Below, one piece after another: positions 1-13,200 of a DNA stretch of 64,000 bases (positions are counted from its first letter, which is position 1; the number at the start of each line of letters is the position of its first letter). The notes under the pieces were generated by a model. The model ran no database searches, was not told the origin of the DNA, and worked only from the letters and a program-made list of their open reading frames with translations. Position numbers and translations under genes: made by a program. The stretch comes from Carettochelys insculpta (taxonomy: Eukaryota > Chordata > Testudines > Carettochelyidae): positions 45,812,001 through 45,876,000 of the forward strand of contig NC_134147.1 of assembly GCF_033958435.1 (NCBI RefSeq). Direction: 5' to 3'.

Positions 1-689
1 CCGGGGTTGTGGGGGGGGGGCACTTTTTGTTTCCCTTTGGGGGGGGGGGGGTCACATTTGTCAAGCTTTTTAACCTCGGTGCTAATGGTGTGACTCTGAA
101 GGGGTATGTTGGGAGGGGGCGGGGAAGCTGTGAAGTTGAGCCACTCACATGCTTTTAAGAGCACCATCAAGACGCAGGATAAAATTGTCGGAGGCGACGC
201 CAGTGGGGTTGTCACTGAAAAGCGGCCCTGAATGTGCTGTGCTGGGGTTCCAGTTGTGCCCTGGTGCCATGTTCAACAGGCTTAGGCTACAATGTCACTA
301 CCGTCTAGCTCAGCCCCAGCCTCTTTCTCGCTTCGGTCCCGTCACAGTAAGGAACCCTGTACATCCAGGCCGGCACAAGCAAGGGTTGAGTTTGTAACCC
401 TAAATCATTGTTAGGGATTAAACTGCATTTTGTAGATATCCCCGCCCCCACCACCACCACCACGCAATGTGAAAGGGGAGGAGAAAGCCCACTGTTTGCC
501 TACACAGGAGTTACACAGAGCCTTGAAGTTACAGCACCCGGCCTTCCTTGTGGCTAGGCATCTGAGGTGGCTGGCACTGGGCGATACACGCATCTAAGGG
601 CATGTCCTTCCGTCACAATTTCTGTCTGGCAATAACATTCAAACTAACATGAAACACAGGTTTTCATTTCCTTTAGAGAATGGAGCGGG
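1..689. other. Left intergenic flank with poly-G tracts
   Basis: Non-coding flank. It begins with two long G runs (about 9-20 and 40-51) and has a short CCACCA-type repeat near 450-463. The open frames here are short and resemble no family I know. No repeat boundary is visible before the CR1 element. Confidence 0.5.
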
Positions 690-2933
690 GCTTTTATGGC
701 TCCCCTGCTGCCCCCCGGGAAAGGGGAGCAAGTGGAAAAGTGGAAAAAAAATGTGAGTAAGAGTAAGAGACCTAACAGTAAGAGACCTAACAAAGAACCA
801 CCATGGCTAAACAGCCATGTTAAAAAGGCAGTGAGAGAGAAAAGGGCAGCTTTTAAAAAGTGGAAGTCAAATCCTAGTGAGGAAAATAGAAAGGAACATA
901 AACACTCCCAAATTAACTGTCATAATGTAGTAAGAAAAGCCAAAAAAGAGTTTGAGGAACAGCTAGCCAAAAATTCAAAAAACAATAGTAAAATGTTTTT
1001 TAAATACATTAGAAGCAGGAAGCCTGCTAAAAAAGCAGTGGGGCCCTTGGATGATAAAGATATAAAAGGAGCGATCAAGGAAGACAGTGCCATTGCGGAG
1101 CGATTAAATGATTTCTTTGCTTCAGTCTTCACGGCTGAAGATGTTACAGAGGTTCCTAAATCTGAGCCAGCCTTTTTAGGCGACAAATCTGAGGAACTCA
1201 CTCAGATTGAAGTGACATTAGAGGAGGTTTTGGAATTAATTGATAAGCTGAATAGTAACAAGTCTCCAGGACCAGATGGCATTCACCCAAGGGTTCTGAA
1301 AGAACTCAAATGTGAAATTGCGGAGTTACTAACAGTGGTTTGTAACCTATCCTTTAAATCCACTTTGGTACCAAATGACTGGAAGACGGCCAATATAACA
1401 CCAATATTTAAAAAAGGCTCTAGAGGAGATCCTGGCAATTATAGACCGATAAGTTTAACATCAGTACCAGGTAAATTAGTAGAAACACTAGTAAAGAGTA
1501 AAATTGCAAGGCACATAGAAGAGCACGAATTGTTGGGCAAAAGTCAGCATGGTTTCTGCAGAGGGAAGTCGTGTCTGTCTAATCTATTAGAATTCTTTGA
1601 AGGGGTTAATAAACATGCGGACAAGGGGCACCCAGTGGACATAATATACCTAGATTTCCAGAAAGCCTTTGACACGGTCCCACACCAAAGGCTTTTATGT
1701 AAATTAGGTGGTCATGGGATAGGAGGAAAGGTCCTTTCATGGATCGGGAATTGGTTAAAAGACAGAAAACAAAGGGTTGGAATAAATGGTAAATTTTCAC
1801 AATGGAGGGGGGTAACTAGTGGTGTTCCCCAGGGCTCAGTCCTGGGACCGATCCTGTTCAACTTGTTCATCAATGATCTAGAAAATGAGGTAAGCAGTGA
1901 GGTGGCAAAGTTTGCAGATGACACCAAGTTGTTCAGGACAGTCAAAAGCAAAAGGGATTGTGAAGAACTACAAAAAGATCTCAGCAAACTGAGTGATTGG
2001 GCAGCAAAATGGCAAATGAAATTTAATGTGGGTAAGTGTAAGGTAATGCATGTTGGAAAAAATAACCCAAATTACACGTACTACATGATGGGGTCAAATT
2101 TAGCTACGACAGATCAGGAAAGGGATCTTGGAGTTATAGTGGATAGTTCTCTGAAGACATCCACGCAGTGTGCAGCGGCAGTTAGTAAGGCAAATAGGAT
2201 GTTAGGAATTATTAAAAAAGGGATCGATAATAAGACAAAAGATATCATACTTCCCCTATATAAAACTATGGTACGCCCACATCTCGAGTACTGCGTGCAG
2301 ATGTGGTCTCCTCACCTCAAAAAAGATATATTGGCATTAGAAAAGGTTCAGAAAAGGGCGACTAAGATGATTAGGGGCTTGGAAAGGGTCCCATATGGGG
2401 AGAGGCTAGAGAGACTGGGACTTTTCAGTTTGGAAAAAAGGCGATTGAGGGGCGATATGATAGAGGTATATAAAATCATGAATGGTGTGGAGAAAGTGAA
2501 TATAGAAAAATTATTTACCTTTTCCCATAATACAAGAACTAGGGGACACCAAATGAAATTGATGGGTAGTAGGTTCAAAACTAATAAAAGGAAATTTTTC
2601 TTCACACAGCGCACAGTCAACCTGTGGAACTCCTTGCCCGAGGAGGCTGTGAAGGCCAGGACTCTATTAGGGTTTAAAAAAGAGCTTGATAAATTTTTGC
2701 AGGTCAGGTCCATAAATGGCTATTAGCCAGGGATAAAGTATGGTGCCCTAGCCTTCATAACAAGGGCAGGAGATGGATGGCAGGAGATAAATCACTTGAT
2801 CATTGTCTTCTGTTCTCCTTCTCTGGGGCACCTGGCATTGGCCACCGTCGGCAGATGGGATGCTGGGCTTGATGGACCTTTGGTCTGACCCAGTATGGCC
2901 ATTCTTATGTTCTTATGTTCTTATGTTCTTGCT
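690..2933 (+). mobile_element. CR1 LINE, 5'-truncated, 3' end intact
   Basis: A non-LTR retrotransposon of the CR1 clade. It lacks ORF1 and the endonuclease part of ORF2, as expected from 5' truncation during target-primed reverse transcription. It keeps the endonuclease/RT linker, the complete RT and the 3' UTR. The 3' end carries three to four tandem copies of an octamer like TTCTTATG (2903-2933) in place of a poly(A) tail, which is diagnostic of CR1-type LINEs. The 5' boundary is approximate. The reading frame is unbroken, so the insertion is probably fairly young. It lies about 5 kb upstream of FEZF2, just outside its CpG island. Confidence 0.9.
696..2726 (+). CDS. CR1 ORF2 C-terminal part: reverse transcriptase (partial)
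   Basis: An open frame of 676 codons encodes the RT part of CR1 ORF2p, which copies element RNA at the target site. The first 120 residues are the basic linker that follows the endonuclease ([12 protein letters not shown] near the start). RT blocks follow: [13 protein letters not shown] (about 250-262), [13 protein letters not shown] (about 321-333), [20 protein letters not shown] (about 376-395) and the catalytic FADD box at residues 406-409 (bases 1911-1922). The C-terminal section, with [15 protein letters not shown], is typical of CR1. The first ATG is only the first one after the truncation point; the native start and the endonuclease are missing, so the copy cannot move by itself. A 15-bp motif (AGTAAGAGACCTAAC) is duplicated in tandem near the start, a small insertion not expected in the family. 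Confidence 0.88.
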   Translation: MAPLLPPGKGEQVEKWKKNVSKSKRPNSKRPNKEPPWLNSHVKKAVREKRAAFKKWKSNPSEENRKEHKHSQINCHNVVRKAKKEFEEQLAKNSKNNSKMFFKYIRSRKPAKKAVGPLDDKDIKGAIKEDSAIAERLNDFFASVFTAEDVTEVPKSEPAFLGDKSEELTQIEVTLEEVLELIDKLNSNKSPGPDGIHPRVLKELKCEIAELLTVVCNLSFKSTLVPNDWKTANITPIFKKGSRGDPGNYRPISLTSVPGKLVETLVKSKIARHIEEHELLGKSQHGFCRGKSCLSNLLEFFEGVNKHADKGHPVDIIYLDFQKAFDTVPHQRLLCKLGGHGIGGKVLSWIGNWLKDRKQRVGINGKFSQWRGVTSGVPQGSVLGPILFNLFINDLENEVSSEVAKFADDTKLFRTVKSKRDCEELQKDLSKLSDWAAKWQMKFNVGKCKVMHVGKNNPNYTYYMMGSNLATTDQERDLGVIVDSSLKTSTQCAAAVSKANRMLGIIKKGIDNKTKDIILPLYKTMVRPHLEYCVQMWSPHLKKDILALEKVQKRATKMIRGLERVPYGERLERLGLFSLEKRRLRGDMIEVYKIMNGVEKVNIEKLFTFSHNTRTRGHQMKLMGSRFKTNKRKFFFTQRTVNLWNSLPEEAVKARTLLGFKKELDKFLQVRSINGY

Positions 2934-3700
2934 GGAGTGGGGGGTTTGCCTTTTTAATTACTTTTTGCAAGGGGAAAAAGTAGCCTAGTGGCAGAAAGGA
3001 GTTTGTTTTGTGCCCCATTGTCTCTTTTAACCCTTCCGCCTGTCTTTGTTTCCTCCCCCCACCCTCCCATTCCTCCACACACCCAGTGGGAAATTGTGAG
3101 ACAGGAAGAACAAAACAAACTGGAAAAAATAGGCACAGGTCCCAGGCTTTCAAAAGGAAACACTGCGAACATTTTAAAAGGGGGTTAACTTTTTCATTTT
3201 GAAATTAAAACAATTCCCGATCACTGGCGGGATGGTTCATTTTGACAAAGAAACACCATTTTTCACCAAATAAAATGAAAGACACTTCACAAAAAAAAAG
3301 TCACTCTAGTCTTAGTGGCCCACACCAGTTCTCCCCTCCAGTCTGTCTCCCCTGCTTGCTCCATTGCCTGTACGGGGTCGAGGCTACAGGTGTAGTTTTA
3401 CATGTGCCATGCAAAGTGGGGGCAGGCACTTCCTCCTTTTCAGACTTTCTGGGCCCAGCAGCTGCTCAGCAATAAGTATCTGGCAGCGCTCTAGCTACGC
3501 TGTGGTGTTAACAGCCTGGCTTTAGGGCCCAGACATGAGAGCTTTTAAGCCTCCAATTTTAAATATTTTTGGCCCTGCCTGCCCTCGCCCATTGTCTCAT
3601 CGGCTGTCCAGGGCACCAGAGCCCAGCCTTGCGGGCACCTCTGCCTCCAGCAGGAGGTGCTCAGGCTGCAGGATTGTCGTCTGTTCCTCCCTCCCGCCTG
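2934..3700. other. Intergenic, no gene seen
   Basis: Moderate-GC sequence between the CR1 element and the FEZF2 CpG island. Reading frames on both strands are short and low-complexity. No repeat family was recognised. Confidence 0.45.
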
Positions 3701-6439
3701 AGCTGGGCCCAACCTTCGCTGTCATCTGAGCGCTTGTGCGGCTGCTCAGGAGGTGCGACCCCTGCCCGGAGATGAGCAGCGCCCACAGCTCGGTGCGTGA
3801 GGCCACGGGTGGTGCACACGCGCACACAGAGATGAGGGAGATCTGCAGGCGCTGCGCCCCCTGCCTTGAAACACGCCCCCCGCCCGGCTCCCGCACGTGC
3901 TGCAGCGCGACCCCTGCAGGGACCCCGCGCGCCGCCGCTGATTGGCGGAGCCCCGCCCGCCAGCCAGCCGCCCCCGGCCACACGGCGCAGCCCGGCCTCC
4001 CGCCGCGCGCTCCATTCACACCACGAGCCCCCGGGCGCTCGGCGGAGCGGCCGCTTTACCGCAGCCGCGGGATTTGCGCGGTGCGCGCCCCGCCCCCCCC
4101 CCATCGGCGGTGCAAGACCGGAGCGCTCGGAGGGGCGGCCAACCGGGCCCCCGCAGCCGAGCGCGTTGCGCCCACACGTGCAGGGGACTCAGCGGCGCCA
4201 TGTGTTTGCCCGGGCGCGGGGCGGCGCGGAGCCGAGGACGCGGCTCTGCTGAGCGCACCTGCGGGCCGAGGCTCGGCCCGTGGGCGCTTCCTTGCGTGGC
4301 TTCTCTCGAACGGGTGCAAAGGCATCTGGGCACGCGGCGCTTCCCGCCCGTGCTCCGGCAGCGTCCGGCTCCAGCCGGCTGTCGAGGGAGCGTTTCCCGG
4401 CGAGCCACACGCGGCACAGCCCGCCAGACGGAAGTCGCCCCCCCCCCCTCCCCCCAGAGACCGGCGGGGCCGGGCGGGTGTCCGGCCTTCCTTGCGCGCC
4501 AGTCGGAGACACGGTGCAGGTTCGCGGCGCGGCGCGGCGCAGTGGGAGCCCCGGGCCGCAATAAACCTGCACAGGCGGGGCTGGGAGCGCTGCAAACCCC
4601 AGGCCCGGGCCCGAGGGGTTCCTGCAGGCCCCCCAGCACCTTTGCGCCGCTAAAAGCCCAAGCAACACCCCAGCCCGGCTCCCTGCTGTGCACCAAATGC
4701 CCGGGGGCTCTGTCGCCAGTCAGCACGAGGCCCCTGGCCTCCCCGGCGGGCAGATGCCGGAGCCGCGGACGGAGGAACCGGGGCTGGCGTGGAGTTTGCA
4801 GTCGGGACACCGACCCGCTCCGCGGTCGAGGGGGCCCCACGCGGGCCACGTGCGGGGCCGGGGAGGGGCATCACCTCGCCGCGCAGCAGCGGTTGCGCCG
4901 AGAGCCCCGCGCTGGTTGTGCACACTCCGCCTCGCCCCGCGGGCCAGCTACGGCCTGCCGCCGCATTAAGGACAGGGGTGCTGAGCCCCAGCGCCCGAAG
5001 GAGGCTCCCGCTGGGGAGAGATTCGCCCCCAAAGTGGGGCCCGGGCTCCCCGGCGCTGTCTGGGAGCGGCCTGGCTCCGTGAAACGCGCTCGGTCCCGTA
5101 GAAAGCTCTATGCCCCCCCCGGCCCCATAGCGCTTGGCTCTGGGACTAACGCGCCTTTTCCTCGCGGGCTGCAAAACGGGGACGAGCGAGCCCGCAGCAA
5201 TGGTCACACGTGCGGCGCCAGCGCCCCGCGGGGCTCTGCAACGAACGGCCGCGACAGGCGCAGGGAGACCGGCCCGCTTGCATGGGGCGGGGAGCGAGCG
5301 AGTGGTTTGAGCCGGTGCGCTGCGCTGCGCGCACAGGAGCCGACTGAAAATAGAGGCCGCGCTGCTACGCCGGGCCCGAGCCCTGAAACCTTCGGGGCCC
5401 TGCGAGAGGCCGCTCGCCTGGCCGGGCCTCGGCAGCCAGGCGCGGGGTCGGCTCTGAGCCGCCGCAAACGAATAAACAGGAACGAGCCCCAGAGCCCGCT
5501 CGGGGCCAGGGGGGAAGGAGCCGGCCGGGCCAAAGGCAGGCGGCGGGGCCCCGCTTCCCGGCCCGGCGGCAGAGGCGGCGCCTCCAGCTGCGCTGAGTTT
5601 GGCGGCTGCGGGTCACTGCGCAGCGGGGGACGGGGCCCGTGCGCCTGGCCGGTGAAAGGCCGGGCCGAAGCGGGCGGGGCTCCAGCTGCCCGGGGGCGGG
5701 CCTGGTGCTCGGGGAAAGCCGGGCCTGGGACGCGCGGGCCAGTGGAGCTTGGCCCCTGCGGCCACCTGGCTCCTGCGCTCGGCCGGCCCGGGGCGGGGCC
5801 GGGCTCGGCTCCTGTGCCTGTACCCCGAGCCAGGGGCACCTCTGACCCCCGGGCTCCCCCAGGAGCGCCCCAGCTCGGAGCATCGCCCGGCCCGAGGGGG
5901 ACAGGCGGCCCGCGCCTCCCAGCCCCCGTTACTGTCCGGCCCCGTGTGCCGCAGCGCCCCCGGGAAAGGCGCGCGGCCCCCGCCGGCCGGCAGGGATCAC
6001 GGGGGCCTCAAGGAGGCCGGGGCTGTTCCTGCGGCCCTGGAGTGTCCCCCGCCGCCTCTTAACCCGCCTTGCGGCTGCCCGGGGCCGGCCCAGCTTCCCG
6101 CAGAGCGAACCCGCCCGCGGCATTGGTTGGGCAGCGACGGGGCGGCCGGGCCGGTGACAGCGCGGGGCTCAGCTGCCGGCCAGCCGGGCCCCACTCCGGG
6201 CCTGGCCGTATGGGAACGTCCCGTCGATGCCCCCTTCAGGCCCCGGGGTTAGTTGGGGGGCAGGTGGGACCCCGCCCGGGCACCCGGCCTGGCAGCCCAA
6301 CACCCGCCGCGGGGACCCCTCTGCACACGTGCGGGGCTCCCACTGGGGAGGAGGGGGCGGAAGCGGGGCGCTCTGGCCCCCGGGAGACGGCGCCCCGCAG
6401 AGCCGCCCTGGGCCCAGCCCAGCCCCGCTCCGCTCCGCT

Positions 6440-6750
6440 TCGCGTGCCTGAGATCGGCTCGTTTACAGCAAATATTTGTTTGCACTATTAGCTGCACCGG
6501 AGCTAATGACTCGACGTGTGGGCGCCGAGCGGCGGGGCTGGAAGGCTGCTCGGTGTTTGCTGTGTGGGGGAGCTGCCGAGCGGCGCTCGAACCACCTGCA
6601 ATTAGGGTCGGCGGCGCTTAATTAGCGGGTGAGCGGCGAGGGGCAAAGCGGTGCCCAGTCCGCGGGCGAGGCGGACAAGCTCGGCGAGCGCGGCACGGGA
6701 GCCCCCCTTCCCTCGGCCCATTGAGCTGCAGGGGGAGCTGGCTAATGAGG
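6440..6750. promoter_or_regulatory. Candidate upstream FEZF2 enhancer (FOX/homeodomain sites)
   Basis: A short lower-GC island about 1.4 kb upstream of the FEZF2 start codon. It has a dense cluster of motifs: GTTTACA and AAATATTTGTTTGC (forkhead-like), CTAATGAC, CAATTAGG, TTAATTAGC and GCTAATGAGG (homeodomain cores). Within otherwise featureless GC-rich sequence this looks like a constrained regulatory block. The assignment is inference from motif density and position. Confidence 0.4.
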
Positions 6751-7879
6751 CGGGGGGCCGGAGCCGGGCTAGAGAGGGGCCCGGGGGCTGCAGGAGGCCC
6801 CCTCCTCCCGAAGCGGAGCCCAGGGCTGCCCGGCCCCCGAGCTCTGTAGGGGAAGAGCTGCGGGGCAGGGGGGGGTCACACTCTCGGATGGTGCGTGGAG
6901 CCCGGGGTGCGGGAGCTTAGCCCGCAGACACAACCGGCCGGGCCAGGAGCCGGCCCCTGGCTGGCTGGTGGGAACTCGGCTCAGCTCGGCTCGCCCTGGC
7001 CCGGCCCGGCCGTCTCCCTGCACAGCCCAGGGGCCCGGCTGAACTTCACCAACCCGAGCCTGGAGAGCGGCCCGACAGCTGGCCGAGCCCCCCCGGCCCC
7101 GGGCGGCCTGTTCCCACGGCCCGCTGGAAAGGCCCGGGTCCGCTGGCTCTTCGGGCCAGGCCGTCGCGCTCCGCTCCCGCGACCCCTCGTCGGGGCGGAG
7201 GAAAGCCGGGCCGACGCCGCTGCAGGGGCGAGCGGGGAAGCGGCCGGGCGGCACAGAGCCGGGGCGGGGCGGCCGCCCCCCGAGCCCGCGGGCAACCGGG
7301 CCCTCCCCTGGCCAGAGCCCAGGCGGGCGAGCGCCGGGCCTCGCGCGGGTCAGGTGCGCCGGGGGCGGCGGGGACTCGGCCACGCGCGGCCGCGGGGGAG
7401 CGCGGGAGGCTCCGGCCGGGCCCGGAGCGCGCCGGGAGCGGGGCTGCCGCGCGTGGTGCTTGAGCACCCCCCCGGCCCCCTCCCCCCCGCTCCCCCGCCA
7501 GCCGCCGCGTCTCCCCGCCCCGTTCGCCACATGCCAAACGCTCCCGCGCCTCGGCAACTTGCTGGCCCCCAGCCCCAGCCCCAGCCCCAGCCCAGCACAG
7601 GCGGGCGGAGCGGCGAGCGAGCGCTTCGGCGGGCAGCAGGAGGGCTCGGGCGGGCGGCTGGACGTGACCCCGCGCGCGGCCGCCCCGCTCCGAGTGTGAC
7701 CGCGCTGCTGGGACGCGCCTCGTCGGGGCCGGGCCGAGGTAACTGGGCGGGAGCGGGGCCGGGGAGAGCCGGGCAGGGCGCGGGGCTCCGGGCGGCCCGG
7801 GAGCCGGCTGTGGGCTGGCGGCGCCCCCCGCCCGCCCCGTCCCGTCGCGTCCCGCCCCGCCCCGCCCTCGTTGTGGCTC

Positions 7880-8005
7880 CGGCCATTGGACGGGGGGAGG
7901 GGGACAAACCGAGGCGCCTGTTGCACTGATTCGTCTCCCGGGTTTTGTGCGCTGCAGAGCCGAGCCGAGCCGAGCCGGGAGCGCCCCGCCGCGCGCCCGC
8001 CCGCC
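7880..8005 (+). other. FEZF2: FEZF2 5' UTR and probable splice acceptor
   Basis: A CCATTGG box lies near 7882-7888. A pyrimidine-leaning stretch ends in GTGCGCTGCAG, giving a good acceptor whose AG is at 7956-7957. This agrees with a non-coding first exon spliced to the coding exon, as I recall for mammalian FEZF2. The sequence after the acceptor contains four GAGCC-like units and ends in a good Kozak context (CCGCCATGG). The upstream donor could not be fixed; AGGTGCG near 7349 is one option. Confidence 0.45.
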
Positions 8006-9750
<1,745 letters not shown>

Positions 9751-9890
9751 GCGCCCGGCGGAGCCCGGCCTCGGCCTCGCCGCGGGCGCGCAGCGCTTGG
9801 ACAGAGGACGGGACGATGCGGCGCGCACCGAACTGCTGGCCGGGGCGGTCGTTGGCCGGGTCTGTACAATTAAATGTCACCGCCCGAGCG
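9751..9890 (+). terminator. FEZF2: FEZF2 3' UTR with possible poly(A) signal
   Basis: After the stop codon the sequence stays GC-rich except for TGTACAATTAAATG. The ATTAAA hexamer at 9869-9874 is the nearest poly(A)-signal variant. It would give a very short 3' UTR of about 140 bases. A later signal is possible, so the assignment is tentative. Confidence 0.35.
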
Positions 9891-11035
9891 CCTGCGGCAC
9901 GTCTCTGGGACCCGGGCGGGCGGCGGGGGCGCCTGGGGCCGGAGAAGAGCCGCCGCGTGGCCGTGCCGAGGCTGGAAGCCGCCGTTCCCGGCGCGGCTGG
10001 CCCGGGCGCCCGCGGAGAGGATCGGGGCGCTGAGCGCCTGGCTCTCGGTGCCGCCGGTTTGCAGGCCCGGCCCGAGAAATGAACCACGGCCGGAGCCGCG
10101 AGAAGGAAGAGGCCCGAGCCTCGGCGCCGGCCAGTCACCTGTTCGCCTAAGTGCCCGGCCCTGGGCCCCTCCGCGCAGCTCCCGCGGGGAAGCGCGCCGC
10201 TGCCTTCGCCCCAGGTGCGGCCGAGCAGGCTGCGGGGCCTGGCCGGGGGCGTTGGGGCGCCGAGCGATGCGGGGGGAGACAGCTCAGACTGAGGGCGGCG
10301 AGTCGCGCGACGAGCCCCGCTCCAGGAGCCCCGCGGGGCAAGGAGGGAGGGGGTCCCCGTGCCCAAGCGCCGGCTCTGCGGCCGCCCGGCGCGGCCCGGC
10401 CCGGCTCAGCTCAGCTCCCGCCAGTCGCTGGAAGCGGGCGCTGGGCCCGAGCCGGGAGGGCTGCGCCTTCCCCTTCATTAAGGCGCTTGGCGGCGCGCTG
10501 CGGCCGGAGTAATGACCCAAATGAAGAGGGACCCCACGGCCCCTTCCGCCCGCATTAGCTTAATCGCCTCGCTCTCAGCGGGCCCGGCCGGGCCGCCGCG
10601 GGACCATCGAGCCCCGCGCTCGCACGAAGGAGGCCCCGCTCCGCTCCCGGCCTCCTTGTGGGCCCGCGCGGAGTGTGCCCGCGTCTGGGGACCAGCCGAG
10701 CGGCGCGGCTCGGTGCAGCCGGCCCGGCGGTGCGTGCCGCTCGCTCGGCCCGGGCGCGCCAACGAAGCCCCAGCGCCCGTTTGGAGGCCGCGCTTAGGAC
10801 CCGCTGCAAGAGCCCAAGGCGGGGCAGAGGAAGAGTCCGGCTCAGGGCAGCGGCTCGGATGTCCCTGCCCGGCTCGCCCTTGTCCTGGAAGAGGCGCTGA
10901 CCCGCAGAGCGGGTCCTCACTCCCCCCCCCCCAGCGGCAGGGCTGTGGGGCCTTGCAGGGAGCTCCGCAGGGCGGGCGGGCGGCGGGGCGAAGTGATGAG
11001 AGGGCACGGCCCTGGGAGGAGAGGCTCAGGCCTTT
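9891..11035. other. GC-rich FEZF2 3' flank with a homeodomain-motif block
   Basis: Tail of the CpG island with no gene. At 10475-10575 a lower-GC block contains TTCATTAAGG, GAGTAATGACCC, AAATGAAG and GCATTAGCTTAATCG. These are several ATTA/TAAT cores within 100 bp and could be a proximal enhancer. The remainder is CpG-rich with no recognisable element. Confidence 0.4.
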
Positions 11036-11038
11036 GGC

Positions 11039-11390
11039 TTGTTTCCTTTGCAGAGGAGAAGAGTGAGGGGCCATCTGAGCGCAGCCTTCAATGTTGTGCA
11101 GAGGCTGTTCTCAGCGGTGAGGGGGAGCGGAACAAGGAGCCATGGGCTGAAGTTACAGCGGGAGAGGCCTAGGTCAGGTATTAGGAGAAGCTATTTCCCC
11201 AGGCGGGTGGTGAAGCACTGGAGTGTGTTAGCCGGAGAGGTGGTGGAAGCTCCATCCCTGGAGGTTTTTAAGTCCTGGCTTGACAGGGTCCTGGCTGAGA
11301 TGATTTCGTTGGGGGTTGATCCTGCTTTGGGCAGGGGGCTGGACTCAAGGACCTCCTGGACGACCTCTGCAGGGCAGCCTAAACTCGAGC
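11039..11390 (+). mobile_element. CR1 LINE 3' fragment, decayed
   Basis: The frame starting at 11039 carries the ORF2 C-terminal signature in degraded form: RVRGHLSAAFNVVQRLFSAV, then a WSVLAGEVVEAPSLEVFKSW block. The 3' UTR follows (GATCCTGCTTTGGGCAGGGGGCTGGACT, about 11317-11345). The conserved sequence stops near 11390 and no terminal octamers remain. The piece lies between two GC-rich blocks about 1.3 kb downstream of FEZF2. Confidence 0.8.
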
Positions 11391-11601
11391 TAAACTGTGT
11401 AATCTGTGCTCCCCACACTGAGTGGCTTATTTCAAACTAGTTCGAAATAGATTGTCTCGGCATTTGGTGATGTCTGAACAGCAACACATGTCAAAATAAT
11501 GTGCTATTGCAAAACATCCCTTACTCCTGTTGCAACAAGGATGCCAAACTAGCACGCCTAATAGTTTGGGAAAATATTTTGAAATAATGGGAGCCTTCAA
11601 A

Positions 11602-11960
11602 GGCTACATCTACACTGCAGCCATCTGTCGACAGAGGTTACTATCGGAAGGGATCTTCCAGCAAACAATCCGTGACCAGCTCACATCCACACAAAAAAAC
11701 GGATGGAGAAAGTGATCCACTCCGTCACCAGCGTGCGGCCCGTGCTGACAGACCAGCCCCGGGGGAAGCTCAGCGAACAGGCTGCCCAGTGAACCGGAAG
11801 CCCCGTCTGTCGACAGAGGGCTCCCGCAGCGTCTACACGGCTCTTTCGTGGCCAGTTTGGCCTTAGTCCCCCTTGCGGAGAGGCAGAAGGCTGGCGGCGG
11901 AAGTGCCGCTTTTGTCACCACACTGTGGCCAAAACGCCTTGAGTGCGTCGATGCTCCAGG
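11602..11960. mobile_element. MITE-like element with TGTCGACAGA motifs
   Basis: It begins GGCTACATCTACACTGCAG, a terminus shared by many short turtle DNA transposons. It holds CTGTCGACAGAGG (11624-11636) and CTGTCGACAGAGG again (11808-11820), followed by GCGTCTACACGGCTC. A related motif occurs in the Harbinger-like element at 41.7 kb. The right end is not defined and may reach about 12165. Confidence 0.5.
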
Positions 11961-12839
11961 AGTTTTGTATGGAGGGGCGGCGGATCCCGGGGCGGCTGAG
12001 CCGAACGGCTGTTCCGGAGCACCACTTCGGTGGGCAGAGCCCCGCTCGGTCCGGTGCGCCAGCTCCAGGCGCTGTGGCCCCGGAACACGTTGCCCAAGCC
12101 GGGGCGCAGCCGGTGTGCATCCCGGGGCAGCCCGCGCGAGCTGCTGTGCAGCCAGAGCCTCCCGGGCCCAGGAGCCTGAGGTTATGCCCCAGCCCCTGGC
12201 TCAGGCCCTGCACCCCGCCGGAGCTGCGCACCGGGCTGGGGCTCAGGCCCAGCCCCGCGAGAGGGGCCGGGAGCCCAGAGCGGCGGGGCAGACGCAGGCG
12301 GGGGCGCCGGCCTGGGGCTGCTTTCGGCGGGCGCTCGCCCCTTGGCCAAGCCCTTCCCGACTAGCCGGGTTCCCCCCCATCGCCCTGCCCCGGCTTCGGG
12401 GCGGGCCCGAGGGCGAGCGGCGCGGCGGAGGCAGCCGGCCCCGGCCGGCCACACGTAGGCCGGGGGGAGGGGGGTCTCACACAGACACACACACGCCTCC
12501 AATTATCTCCCCGCGCGGGACTGCTCACACGGCGGCGCGAGCCCGCGGGCCGGGCCGGGCCGGCCTGGGCGGGGGAGGGGGGTAGAAAGGTGCCACTGAA
12601 TTGCCAGCCCCCCCACCCCACCCCGGCCCTTCTCGCGCGCTCCATTCGCCTTGCTGGGGGGGGAGGGGCTCCTCCAGGGGCTCGCTCCAGCCCGAGCCTG
12701 CGGCCCCGGAGACTGGGGGGGGGGGGCAGGTGTGCAGAGCCGCGGGGGGGAGGCCGAGCCGCCCAGGGAAGCGCACAACCCAAAGGCAGCTCCGTTGCCC
12801 TTTTCTCCGCGCCGCGCTCTCCAAACGTCTGAGCAACCG

Positions 12840-13200
12840 GTTTGCTGCTAGAAACATGTTAATTGCCAGCGGAGCTCATTAAGGGCTGCACATGCAAAAC
12901 ACAGCGAGGGAGATTACGGGCACAAAAGCGCAATAATGAACTGTCAACAATCGAGCCCATCTACAAGACCAGCAGCGCTCACGACTGAGGCATCTGGAAG
13001 CAACAAAGGATTGTCTGGGACAGGAAGAAAGGCCGACCTGGACTTTTGTTTAGTCAACACAATTGCTTACAAATGAGAGATTAACAGGAGAGCCGCCGAG
13101 CTCTTTTGAAGGAGGCAGAAGAGAAAAGTCCAATTAAGTCCCCCGACTGTTAACTGCATTGATTTCCACGGCCAGCCCCCGAGACGTTCTCATTAAACCG
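12840..13200. promoter_or_regulatory. Candidate downstream FEZF2 enhancer (SOX/homeodomain sites)
   Basis: A 360-bp block of balanced composition inside GC-rich surroundings, about 5 kb past the FEZF2 start. Motifs include GTTAATTGCCAG, CTCATTAAGG, GCAATAATGAAC, AACAATCG, AACAAAGGATTGTC (SOX type), CACAATTGC and CCAATTAAGTC. No repeat or reading frame explains it. Mouse Fezf2 is known to have a downstream cortical enhancer bound by SOX proteins. Whether this is its counterpart is inference. Confidence 0.45.

Noticed and set aside
3736..7929. Very long open frames (up to 706 codons) on both strands upstream of FEZF2
   Set aside because: They exist because the DNA is extremely GC-rich and stop codons are rare. 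All six frames are open in parallel, the products are R/P/A/G-rich without domains, and no splice or start context supports them.
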